From: an uncultured Alphaproteobacteria bacterium
GTDB lineage: Bacteria; Pseudomonadota; Alphaproteobacteria; Rs-D84
Length of the DNA: 64,000 nucleotides
Assembly: GCA_947646585.1 (NCBI GenBank)
Contig: CANSHD010000001.1
Span: forward strand, 62,001 to 126,000
Direction of reading: 5' to 3'
Of this stretch, positions 41,846-49,817 are shown one piece after another. The notes below the pieces were generated by a model. That model saw only the letters and a program-made list of their open reading frames with translations. It was not told the DNA's origin and ran no database searches. A program made the translations under genes and the position numbers. Positions within the stretch are counted from its first letter, which is position 1. Each line of letters begins with the position of its first letter.

Positions 41846-42448
41846 TTAGAACATAAAGCGAATACCCAAATCGCCGCCAAAGTTGTGCAGGCCGGACGCG
41901 ATGTCAACATAGGTATAGCGCGCGGCCAAATCAACGGCCAGGCGCTGCCAGTCGAATGTTACACCCAGTGTACCCATGGCTGCAACGCGGGTTTTGTCAT
42001 CGCTGGATTTGCCGTAACCCTCGATATGCTTGTCCAGTTTGGTGAACGCGGCACCAACGCCGGCACCGACGAACGGGCGAACGATTTCATATGAACCGAA
42101 TTCCATATAAGAATTCCACAGCAACGTCTGCATCTTGGTTTCAACCTTTACTCTCTGGTCGCCGTAATGCTTGGTATCCTTTACTTTGCTGAATATGGAC
42201 CATTCGATTTCGCTGCGGACAGTGTCACAAATTTCCAAACCCAACGCTGCACGCCCCTGAAATTCATGATCCTGGATGGACTTTTTGTGGCCGTTGTGCT
42301 TTACGTTAACATTTGTATAGCCCATACCGCCGCGCAGGCCGATATACGGGTCCAGCCCGAACAATTGCCAGCTACTGTTCTGATTCGGCCCCGCAAATGC
42401 CGGGCATGCAATCAGCACCGCCAATGTCGAGATAACTATTTTTTTCAT
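41846..42448 (-). CDS. Outer-membrane beta-barrel protein
   Basis: The 200-residue protein starts MKKIVISTLAVLIACPAFAG, a Sec signal peptide, from the ATG at 42448 with AGGAG upstream. GLDPYIGLRGGMGYTNV near the start, then amphipathic strands with YMEFGSYEIVRPFVGAGVGA, and a final GIRFMF with terminal Phe describe a small eight-stranded barrel of the OmpA/porin-like type. It likely sits in the outer membrane as a structural or adhesion protein. It has its own terminator. Confidence 0.85.
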   Translation of the reverse strand: MKKIVISTLAVLIACPAFAGPNQNSSWQLFGLDPYIGLRGGMGYTNVNVKHNGHKKSIQDHEFQGRAALGLEICDTVRSEIEWSIFSKVKDTKHYGDQRVKVETKMQTLLWNSYMEFGSYEIVRPFVGAGVGAAFTKLDKHIEGYGKSSDDKTRVAAMGTLGVTFDWQRLAVDLAARYTYVDIASGLHNFGGDLGIRFMF

Positions 42449-42631
42449 TTTTTCTCCTTTTTTAGTTGTGGTTGTGTTCTTTGTGTTTTTCATGTCAACG
42501 ATATAATTCTAGCAAAGCATTTTAAAACTTTGCATAGGTAAGGATTCCCGTGCCCGGTGCATATGCGGGGGTTTCATGCCTATGGCGACGCTGTGCGCGC
42601 AAATATAAAATAAGCACAGCAGGAGGACGCC

Positions 42632-43525
42632 ATGAAAACAAACACAACAAACAAAAATCCGCAGACAAAATATTATCACGAAAAATACCCGCGCCAGCGC
42701 CAGGCATATCCGGGTCTGGAATCAAAAATGCACCCCCTGCCCGATTGTGGTGAAGACACATATACCGGCACGGGCAGACTGGCGGGACGGCGCGCACTTA
42801 TCACAGGCGGCGATTCGGGTATCGGACGCGCGGTGGCAATCGCATACGCCCGCGAGGGGGCGGACGTTGCAATATCATACCTGCCGGCCGAGGAAAGCGA
42901 CGCACGTCAAACCGCGCAATATATAAAAGATGCGGGCCGGCGCGCGGTACTGATACCGGGCGACATCGGGGACGAAAAATTTTGCGAGCGCCTGGTCGCC
43001 CGCGCGCACAAGGCGCTGGGGGGACTGGACATAATAGTAATGAACGCGGGCATGCAGCAATACAGCAAGGACATCACAAAACTTGGCACGCCCCAGCTGG
43101 TAAAAACATTTGCGGTAAACGTATTTTCAATGTTTTGGATGGCGCGTTCGGCGCTGCCGCTGCTGCGGCCCGGCGCCACGATTATAACAACGTCATCTAT
43201 TCAGGCGTACCAGCCCGGCAAGGACCTGCTTGACTATGCAGCTACAAAAGGCGCAATCGTTGCATTCACACGCGCCCTGGCCAAACAGGTGGCGCACCGC
43301 GGAATACGCGTAAATTCCGTGGCGCCCGGCCCCATCTGGACCGCCCTGCAGGTGGCCGGCGGACGCGCCCAGGATACGATACCCCAATTCGGCATGGATA
43401 CGCCGATGAGCCGCGCCGGCCAGCCGGCCGAACTTGCCGGCGTCTATGTGCACCTGGCATCGGACGAATCGTCATATACGACCGCCGAAGTCTATGGTGT
43501 CACAGGCGGAAATCATACGATGTAA
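42632..43525 (+). CDS. Short-chain dehydrogenase/reductase (YdaD/GSP39-like)
   Basis: The 297-residue enzyme has the classical SDR Rossmann fold after a 45-residue N-terminal extension: cofactor motif TGGDSGIGR near 58-66, NAG in IVMNAGMQQ near 135, the Ser-Tyr-Lys catalytic set (Ser in [10 protein letters not shown], then YAATKGA near 205) and [12 protein letters not shown]. The extension [21 protein letters not shown] is typical of the YhdF/YdaD general stress subgroup. GGAGG precedes the ATG. Substrate unknown; the group reduces small sugars or aldehydes. Confidence 0.9.
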   Translation: MKTNTTNKNPQTKYYHEKYPRQRQAYPGLESKMHPLPDCGEDTYTGTGRLAGRRALITGGDSGIGRAVAIAYAREGADVAISYLPAEESDARQTAQYIKDAGRRAVLIPGDIGDEKFCERLVARAHKALGGLDIIVMNAGMQQYSKDITKLGTPQLVKTFAVNVFSMFWMARSALPLLRPGATIITTSSIQAYQPGKDLLDYAATKGAIVAFTRALAKQVAHRGIRVNSVAPGPIWTALQVAGGRAQDTIPQFGMDTPMSRAGQPAELAGVYVHLASDESSYTTAEVYGVTGGNHTM

Positions 43526-43542
43526 AAAGACACAATAATTTC

Positions 43543-43570
43543 TTGCAAATATGATAAAAAGATATATAAT
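43543..43570 (+). promoter_or_regulatory. Promoter of tRNA-Lys
   Basis: TTGCAA and TATAAT are spaced by 16 bases, 29 bp before the tRNA. Confidence 0.75.
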
Positions 43571-43599
43571 TCGCGGGTATTCGGAATGAATGACCCATC

Positions 43600-43675
43600 G
43601 GGTGCGTAGCTCAGTTGGTAGAGCAACTGACTCTTAATCAGTGGGTCCAGGGTTCGAGTCCCTGCGCGCCCACCA
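43600..43675 (+). tRNA. tRNA-Lys (CTT)
   Basis: Complete cloverleaf with acceptor GGGTGCG/CGCGCCC, D-arm GCTCAGTTGGTAGAGC, anticodon arm ACTGACTCTTAATCAGT (CTT at 43633-43635), T-arm GGGTTCGAGTCCC and encoded CCA. Confidence 0.97.
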
Positions 43676-43681
43676 ATAAAT

Positions 43682-43709
43682 TAAACGACCTTTGTGGTCG
43701 TTTTATTTC
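43682..43709 (+). terminator. Terminator after tRNA-Lys
   Basis: AAACGACC-TTTG-TGGTCGTTT followed by TATTTC; a modest hairpin terminator. Confidence 0.7.
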
Positions 43710-43716
43710 TTGCATA

Positions 43717-43884
43717 CGGCAAGCCGGACGAGAACCCCAAAAGGTTTCGTCTGCGGAGTTGGCATGAACGAACCTCGTGAAGTTCATGCCTTACGAGCGG
43801 AAAGGGGCCCGCCGCCACACGGCGGCGGGAATTACAGTCCCTGCCACCAAAATATAAACCGTCATTGCGACGGTTTTTGTTTTG
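43717..43884 (+). other. Structured non-coding stretch after tRNA-Lys
   Basis: The stretch holds successive hairpins: GACGAGAACC/GGTTTCGTC, GGCATGAAC/GTTCATGCC, CCCGCCGCC/GGCGGCGGG, and a terminator AACCGTC/GACGGTT with a T-run at about 43857-43882. Before the last hairpin CAGTCCCTGCCACCAAAAT resembles the 3' end of the nearby tRNA. It could be a small RNA or a remnant of a tRNA duplication. No open reading frame here looks real. Confidence 0.4.
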
Positions 43885-43900
43885 CCGTTGTTACCAAAAT

Positions 43901-43925
43901 AAAATCGCCGCAGAACGGCGATTTT
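43901..43925. terminator. Terminator after the NlpD-like gene
   Basis: AAAATCGCCG-CAGAA-CGGCGATTTTAT, flanked by A/T runs. Confidence 0.8.
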
Positions 43926-45402
43926 ATTTCTTCAAATACTGCGACGGGTTGTATGCCTTGGTCCCCTTGCGGATTTCAAAGTGCAGTTGTGGCCGGTCAA
44001 CCTTGCCGCTGGCGCCGACGGTGCCGATTTTCTGGCCGACATTCACGCGCGCCCCGCGCCGCAGCGCCATTGAATCCAGGTGCGCATAAACCGTCATCCA
44101 ACCGCCGGAGTGCTGAATTATTATAAGGTTGCCCATGCCCTTGACCTCGTTCCCGGCATATGCGACGACGCCGTTTTCCGCCGCCTTGACCGTGGTGCCG
44201 CGCGATGCGGCGATATTGATTCCGTCGTTAACCAAACCATTGGGCTTGGCACCGAATGCGGACAAAATCTTGCCGCGAACCGGCCACGAGAATTTCGAGG
44301 ACGAGCGCGCCGCAATCACCGGCAATTTCTGCTTCGGGTTGGACGATATCTTTGCCTTTGGCGCGGCGGCGGTCTTTTGCGACTGCGCCGGCGCCTGCTT
44401 TTGCGGCTCCTTTTTCAGATTGTTTTTTGCCGCCGCATCGGATTTTACCGGTGTCGCGTTGCGGGCGGGCTCCGCCTTTTTGGGAGTGCCGTATTCGGAC
44501 GCCGCCGACGACGCGGATGCGGGCGCCGCCTGCGCCTTGGCCGCGGCCGCCGCCTGCAGATTCGGCACACGCAGTTTCTGTCCCACCGTCAGACGGAACG
44601 GCGCCACCAAATCGTTCATTACCGCCAAGTCGTTAACCGGAACGGAATACTTTCGCGAAATGGAATACAATGTATCCCCCGCCCCGACTGTCACCGTCTG
44701 CAACTGAACGCGCGCCGGCGTCGGCGGTGTCGCACTGCGGGCGGGCGCGGGCGTTTCCGTTTTGGGCGCCGCGGCCGACGGCTGACGTGCGGCCGCGTCA
44801 ACAGATGCCGCGGACGCCACGATATCACCGTTGCCCGGCACACGCAGGGTCTGTCCCACACGCAATGAATACGGCGCCGACATGTTGTTCATTTTGGCGA
44901 CCTCTTCAACCGTGGCGCCATAACGCCGCGCGATGGTGTACAAGGTATCGCCGGCCACAACCTTTATCTGATGCGAATCCCGGGCACCGCCATACATCGG
45001 CACAACCAGATATTCATCCGGCGTCTCGGCCACCTCTGGCGTCGGCCCATCATCCGGTGCGGAATACCGGGCGACAATCCGGGCCTCTTCCGGCGCCGCG
45101 GTTGCGGCGGGCGCATCGGCGGCCTGGGCCGGGAACATATAGTCGTTTATGTCGGCATACATAATATAATCGTCGCTTTCCACGGAACCGTACAATTCGG
45201 GCGACGCATAAACACCATAGTCCGACGCGGCCGAGTTATAAATTTCAGGCTGCGTTTCAGGGTCGGCCAACAATGCGGGATATCGGTCTGAAATAAAATC
45301 GCCCACCGAATCCGGCAACGACACGATTCTGGGCTGCAAATCACATGCGGCGACCAATGCGACGCATGCGCTTAGCATCAAAAATCCACAGATTTTTTTC
45401 AC
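43924..45402 (-). CDS. LysM/M23 lipoprotein, NlpD-like amidase activator
   Basis: The 492-residue lipoprotein (lipobox LVAAC at 16-20) has two LysM domains (VVAGDTLYTIARRYGATVEE near 145-165 and VGAGDTLYSISRKYSVPVND near 238-258), a long Ala/Lys/Pro linker and a C-terminal M23 fold (about 370-490). The first zinc motif, normally HxxxD, is NDGINIA, so key ligands are lost, while YAHLD and LHFEI remain. NlpD and EnvC are degenerate in the same way and activate cell-wall amidases at division. It likely guides septal splitting from the outer membrane. Confidence 0.88.
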   Translation of the reverse strand: MKKICGFLMLSACVALVAACDLQPRIVSLPDSVGDFISDRYPALLADPETQPEIYNSAASDYGVYASPELYGSVESDDYIMYADINDYMFPAQAADAPAATAAPEEARIVARYSAPDDGPTPEVAETPDEYLVVPMYGGARDSHQIKVVAGDTLYTIARRYGATVEEVAKMNNMSAPYSLRVGQTLRVPGNGDIVASAASVDAAARQPSAAAPKTETPAPARSATPPTPARVQLQTVTVGAGDTLYSISRKYSVPVNDLAVMNDLVAPFRLTVGQKLRVPNLQAAAAAKAQAAPASASSAASEYGTPKKAEPARNATPVKSDAAAKNNLKKEPQKQAPAQSQKTAAAPKAKISSNPKQKLPVIAARSSSKFSWPVRGKILSAFGAKPNGLVNDGINIAASRGTTVKAAENGVVAYAGNEVKGMGNLIIIQHSGGWMTVYAHLDSMALRRGARVNVGQKIGTVGASGKVDRPQLHFEIRKGTKAYNPSQYLKK

Positions 45403-45443
45403 ACCGAAATTATATCACAAAAATAACTGTAAACAAAATCTAA

Positions 45444-46148
45444 TCAGTCGCGGCGCATAAACAAAAGACTTATTTCAAACAACGCCCACATCGGAACGGC
45501 CAAAACGACCTGGGACACGATATCGGGCGGCGTTAAAACCGCGGCGGTGGCGACGATGATGACAATGGCATACCGGCGCATGCGCACGGCCACACTGCAG
45601 CGCAGCACACCGACACGGTTCAGCAGCACCAGCACCAGCGGCAGCTGAAACGCAACGCCGAACACCTTTAACAACCCGATTGCAAACGCCAGATATTCGC
45701 GCGCCGCCGGCATCAGCACACTGGGCACCGGCGCCGCCTGGTTCAAATCGACAAAGAATTTAAACGCAATCGGAAACAGGATATAAAAAGCAAACGCGGC
45801 GCCCCCCAAAAACAAAACCGGCGACAGGACCATTATCGGCCAAATAATTTTTTTTTCATTCGCCCGCAGTCCCGGCGCCACAAACGCCCACAAATGCCAC
45901 AGCGCCGCCGGCGCCGCCACCATCAGCGCCACGCCCGTCGCCAAAGAAAACTGTATCATCAATCCGTCTGCCAACCCCGTGTACAGCATGGTTCCGTTCG
46001 GCCAGACGGCCATTAAAGGCCGCGTCAAAAAAGCCTGCAGCGTGGGCGCGCAAAACCAGCCCAGCGCGAACCCGGCGACAAAAATCAACGCAACCCACAA
46101 AATGCGCCGACGCAGCTCAGCAAAATGTTGAACCAGTGTCATTTTCAT
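45444..46148 (-). CDS. tatC: Sec-independent translocase TatC
   Basis: TatC is the receptor for twin-arginine signal peptides in the Tat system that exports folded proteins. The 234-residue protein has six hydrophobic helices and the family signatures LVQHFAELRRRILWV at 4-18 (with the conserved acid and Arg), FVAPGLRANEKK near 90 and later FAIGLLKVFGVAFQLPLV. Its ATG overlaps the tatB stop by 4 bp. It ends a recJ-nrnA-lolA-tatB-tatC operon; tatA stands apart at 55.5 kb. Confidence 0.94.
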   Translation of the reverse strand: MKMTLVQHFAELRRRILWVALIFVAGFALGWFCAPTLQAFLTRPLMAVWPNGTMLYTGLADGLMIQFSLATGVALMVAAPAALWHLWAFVAPGLRANEKKIIWPIMVLSPVLFLGGAAFAFYILFPIAFKFFVDLNQAAPVPSVLMPAAREYLAFAIGLLKVFGVAFQLPLVLVLLNRVGVLRCSVAVRMRRYAIVIIVATAAVLTPPDIVSQVVLAVPMWALFEISLLFMRRD

Positions 46149-46441
46149 TTTTTGCGTTTCCCCGCCCCCGTCTTTTTCTTCTGCGCTTTTTTCCTTATCG
46201 GCACGGAAAATTCATTCAGAACGTCGCGCGCCGTATCGCCGACAATGTCGTTAATCGGCGCCTCCAGGTCCAGGCGGTCTTTTATCTGTTCCGACGCGTC
46301 CGTTATTTTCCATATGACCGAGCGAATCATTTTAACCGCGCGCGCCAGCGCACGCGCCACATCCGGCCAGCTGCGCGCTGGAATAACCACGACGGCCACC
46401 AATAAAATTACTGTAAATTCGGCCCAGCTTATCCCGAACAT
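46145..46441 (-). CDS. tatB: Sec-independent translocase TatB
   Basis: TatB pairs with TatC in binding Tat substrates. The 98-residue protein starts MFGISWAEFTVILLVAVVVI with the single membrane helix and conserved Glu, and then has the amphipathic helix WPDVARALARAVKMI; the usual Gly-Pro hinge is replaced by Ala-Arg. The basic tail KKAQKKKTGAGKRKK ends it. It lies between lolA and tatC, overlapping tatC by 4 bp, so the assignment as TatB rather than TatA is well supported. Confidence 0.88.
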   Translation of the reverse strand: MFGISWAEFTVILLVAVVVIPARSWPDVARALARAVKMIRSVIWKITDASEQIKDRLDLEAPINDIVGDTARDVLNEFSVPIRKKAQKKKTGAGKRKK

Positions 46442-46450
46442 CGCACGCCC

Positions 46451-47065
46451 TTAATCGTAAAACGCGTCACCGCCGCCGGTACCGACCGTCTTGTGGCGCT
46501 GAATCTGAAAATAATCCTTGCCGAAATTGGTCTTGGTTTTCATATTTTGAAACGCAACCTCTGTCTTGGCGCCGGTCGCATCGACAACCGTCCATGAATT
46601 TAAGGCAACCGGGCTGTTATCAAACACAACCGTCATATGCCCCAGCCCTTCCTGGCCGCGCATGTTCATCTTTAAAGAAAACGTATCCTTGCCCTGGGCG
46701 GTTTCCGTCACAACAATGTCGGCATTGTGCAGGTCTATGTTCTTGCGCACCAAAATGCCGGCCGGCGTACTGGTCAGCGGCACCGTCGTAATCTGGTCCA
46801 AAGACTTGTCAAAAAAATACAGGTCCTTGCCGTCGGCAATCATCTGAACGGGCATGCTGTCATAGTCCAGGCGCACGCGCCCGGGGCGCAGCATTGAAAA
46901 CGTGCCCTTGTCCCTGCGGCCGGCGGCCGTCTGGACAAAACCGCCCGACAATCCCGTCACGGAATTGAGATATTTTTCCGCACGCTGAACCAGCGCCTTG
47001 TCCGGCGCGCCGTATGCCGCGCCGCAGACCATGCACACCGCAAAAACAAAAATTTTTTTAAACAT
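46451..47065 (-). CDS. lolA: Outer-membrane lipoprotein carrier LolA
   Basis: LolA carries lipoproteins across the periplasm from the inner membrane to LolB or the outer membrane. The 204-residue protein starts MFKKIFVFAVCMVCGAAYGA, a Sec signal peptide, at the ATG at 47065 with GGGGG before it. TGLSGGFVQTAAGRRDKGTF, LRPGRVRLDYD and YFFDKSLDQITTVPL are LolA-family features. The frame can be extended to 47176 but would overlap nrnA. It lies between nrnA and tatB. No lolB is seen, as usual in Alphaproteobacteria. Confidence 0.9.
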   Translation of the reverse strand: MFKKIFVFAVCMVCGAAYGAPDKALVQRAEKYLNSVTGLSGGFVQTAAGRRDKGTFSMLRPGRVRLDYDSMPVQMIADGKDLYFFDKSLDQITTVPLTSTPAGILVRKNIDLHNADIVVTETAQGKDTFSLKMNMRGQEGLGHMTVVFDNSPVALNSWTVVDATGAKTEVAFQNMKTKTNFGKDYFQIQRHKTVGTGGGDAFYD

Positions 47066-47066
47066 T

Positions 47067-48017
47067 TCACGCCCCCCTGAACAGTTCGACAACCCTGTCA
47101 TGAACATTTTCCAGCGAATCGCGCAGCACCGCGCCCGCCGCGAACATATGACCGCCGCCGCCCAGCGCCTCTGCAATATGATTCACCGGCTTTGTGCGCC
47201 CGCGCAGCGACACGCCTATCTGATTTTCCTTTTGCTGTTTCAGCAATGCAATGTATTCCACGCCCTTTATGCGCGCCAATATGTCCAGCACGTTTTCACC
47301 GCGCCCGTCCATATTGCGGTAATCGCGATTCGAAATCGTCGCCACCGCCAAACGGTCGCGATAGAAAAATTCCGCATTTGCCGCCGCGCGCGTTTCCACC
47401 AGTATCGCTTTTTTGGGCTGGTTGTTCAACATGTCGTAAACACTGCGTATGCGCACGCCGGCGTCAATCATTTCCGCCATTATCCGCATCACGCGCCCGT
47501 TGCGCGTAAACTTAAAATATCCCGTGTCCGTCACAATCCCCAGCGCCAGCAGATTCAATATGTCCAAATCATATTTCCATCCCATCGCGCGCATCATCTC
47601 AAAAATAATTACCGCGGTGGCGTCCGCAGCCTCGTCGTCAATGCACAGCGACGCAATCGGCGCATCGTTTTTATGATGGTCTATCTCTATCAAAAATCCG
47701 GCGCTTTGTATAATCGACGTGGCGAATTCCAAATGACGAGCGGTGCCGTAATCGACCAAAATAACAACATCAAACGGCGCCGTCACGTTCAAGTGCCCGA
47801 AATACCGCATGCGCGGCCGCAACGGCACGTCGGACAACGTTTCGGGAATATTTCCGTCATACGTGCACACCGGCGATATTCCAAAGTTCAGCTCAATTAA
47901 CCGCGCCAGCGCCAGCGCACTGCCCAGTGCGTCGCCGTCGGGATTTTTGTGCCCGATAATCGCGACCGATTTCGCCGCCTTTATCTTTTCTATAAAAATC
48001 TGTGCTTTTTCATTCAT
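47067..48017 (-). CDS. nrnA: DHH family phosphoesterase (NrnA-like)
   Basis: NrnA degrades short oligoribonucleotides and 3'-phosphoadenosine 5'-phosphate. The 316-residue protein has the DHH signature set: HKNPDGDALGSALAL near 23-37, VILVDYG near 85, IEIDHHKND near 108 and the DHHA1 domain with GGGGHMFAAGA near 285. The ATG at 48017 lies 4 bp past the recJ stop. A role against linear dinucleotides from c-di-AMP turnover is possible since cdaA is present, but that is inference. Confidence 0.87.
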   Translation of the reverse strand: MNEKAQIFIEKIKAAKSVAIIGHKNPDGDALGSALALARLIELNFGISPVCTYDGNIPETLSDVPLRPRMRYFGHLNVTAPFDVVILVDYGTARHLEFATSIIQSAGFLIEIDHHKNDAPIASLCIDDEAADATAVIIFEMMRAMGWKYDLDILNLLALGIVTDTGYFKFTRNGRVMRIMAEMIDAGVRIRSVYDMLNNQPKKAILVETRAAANAEFFYRDRLAVATISNRDYRNMDGRGENVLDILARIKGVEYIALLKQQKENQIGVSLRGRTKPVNHIAEALGGGGHMFAAGAVLRDSLENVHDRVVELFRGA

Positions 48018-48021
48018 CTTG

Positions 48022-49752
48022 TTAAACCGCGATATCTTCCAAAAAGAACTGCGCGCTGACACGGCCGTTGTATTCATTTTCTTTCAGTCGCCCAAGTACG
48101 GTTATTGTAGTGTTTGTATTCGCATCGTCCAGCAAAAAATCACCGACCGGCGTACCGACCAGATTAAATCCGACAAACGCAAGCGTTGTTCCCGCACTGG
48201 TCGCGAGCACACCGCGCAGATGCGCGCCGCCGCCCATTACAACCGCACTTTTCAGACGTCCCCCGCGCAGCACCAGCGTCGGTTCCGGATTCCCCTGGCC
48301 GAACGGTTCCAGCGCGCCCATTAAATTTACCAGCCGCATGTTTGCGCCCCCCGCGTCCAGTTCCGCGTCAACCATAACCTCGCGCGCGGGCGGATGCCCG
48401 TCCAGCTGGGCGCGTGCCGAACGTTCCAGGAAATCTCTAAACGCCTCCTCTTTGTCCGCCTCCAGCGTGAATCCGGCCGCCGCCGCATGGCCGCCGCCCT
48501 CTTTTGCAATTCCCGCCGCCAGCGCCTCATGAATAATCCGGCCCAAATCGACGCCCGCAACACTGCGCCCCGAACCGTTTATAACACCGTCCGACTTGGT
48601 CGCGACGCATGCAGGCAAATTGTATTTGTCCTTCAGCCGGCCCGCAATGATTCCCATCACGCCGCCATGCCAGTTTTCACCGCACACAAACAGACTGCAG
48701 CTTCCCGGCGCCGCGGCCGCCGCCATTTCATTCGCCCGCAACATTATCGCGTTTTGAATGTCGATTCTGTCCTGGTTCATTTTATGCAGCCGGCCCGCCA
48801 AATCATACGCAATCAGCGTATTGTCCGTCAGCAGCAGTTCCAGCGCGGGCGCTGCGGAATCCAGACGTCCCGCCGCATTCAGGCGCGGGCCCAATGCGAA
48901 TCCGGCCGCATAAACAGAAGGCTTTTTTATTCCCGCAACATCCATCAATACGCGCAGGCCCAGATTCTGGCGCAGGCCCAAAACCTTTAACCCCGTCGCC
49001 ACAAACGCGCGGTTCAGCCCGACCAACGGCATCGTGTCGCATATCGTGCCCAGCGCCACAAAATCCAAATAATTCAACAGATTGACCGCGGCTATCTTTT
49101 CCTGCATCGGCGCCGGCGCGCGCTTCTTCAATTCGCGGTTCAGCGCGACCAAGGTTAAAAACGCGACCCCTACGCCCGCCAGATACTGCATTCCGGACGT
49201 ATCGTCCGCGCGCTTTGGATTCACAACCGCGTCCGCCGCGGGCAGTTCGCTGTCGGGGGAATGATGGTCCGTCACGACAACGCGCATTCCGTGCGATTTG
49301 GCGCGCGCAACCTCTGCCGCGCCGCTGATGCCGCAATCCACGGTTATCAGCAGCCGAGCGCCCGCCGCCGCAATTTCATCCACAGCCGCCGTATTCAGGC
49401 CGTACCCCTCGCCCTCGCGCGTGGGCAGGTGCCACATCACGTCACAACCAATCGCACGCAGATACTTTACGAATATCGCCGTCGATGTCACACCGTCAAC
49501 GTCATAATCGCCGTATATCGCGATTTTGTCCCCGGCGATGACACAGTCGGCAATCGTCCGCGCGGCGGCGTCCATGTCGCGCAAAACCGACGGGTCCGGC
49601 ATATATTCCTTGATTGAGGGGTTTAAAAATTTTTCCTGTGCGGCCGCATCCGCTATGCCGCGACAGCGCAATATTTTTCCGATTAAATCATCGGGGTTAA
49701 CAAAAACTTCGTCCTGCTCTGCGTATGCTGACACCCATGCCCGCCCAAGCAT
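48022..49752 (-). CDS. recJ: Single-stranded-DNA exonuclease RecJ
   Basis: RecJ digests single-stranded DNA 5' to 3' in recombination and mismatch repair. The 576-residue protein has the DHH motifs (YGDYDVDGVTSTAIF near 81-95, TVDCGISG near 139, VVVTDHHSP near 157) and then the DHHA1 domain with AKEGGGHAAAAGFTLEAD near 415 and an OB-like end. I prefer the ATG at 49752; a TTG at 49776 is in frame. TATAAT lies 30-40 bp upstream. It heads the nrnA-lolA-tatB-tatC operon. Confidence 0.93.
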   Translation of the reverse strand: MLGRAWVSAYAEQDEVFVNPDDLIGKILRCRGIADAAAQEKFLNPSIKEYMPDPSVLRDMDAAARTIADCVIAGDKIAIYGDYDVDGVTSTAIFVKYLRAIGCDVMWHLPTREGEGYGLNTAAVDEIAAAGARLLITVDCGISGAAEVARAKSHGMRVVVTDHHSPDSELPAADAVVNPKRADDTSGMQYLAGVGVAFLTLVALNRELKKRAPAPMQEKIAAVNLLNYLDFVALGTICDTMPLVGLNRAFVATGLKVLGLRQNLGLRVLMDVAGIKKPSVYAAGFALGPRLNAAGRLDSAAPALELLLTDNTLIAYDLAGRLHKMNQDRIDIQNAIMLRANEMAAAAAPGSCSLFVCGENWHGGVMGIIAGRLKDKYNLPACVATKSDGVINGSGRSVAGVDLGRIIHEALAAGIAKEGGGHAAAAGFTLEADKEEAFRDFLERSARAQLDGHPPAREVMVDAELDAGGANMRLVNLMGALEPFGQGNPEPTLVLRGGRLKSAVVMGGGAHLRGVLATSAGTTLAFVGFNLVGTPVGDFLLDDANTNTTITVLGRLKENEYNGRVSAQFFLEDIAV

Positions 49753-49817
49753 GGATTTTTCCACTATCTTTCTCAACTTCTACTCTTTCTTATTATCAGG
49801 GCTATTATAATCGAAAA

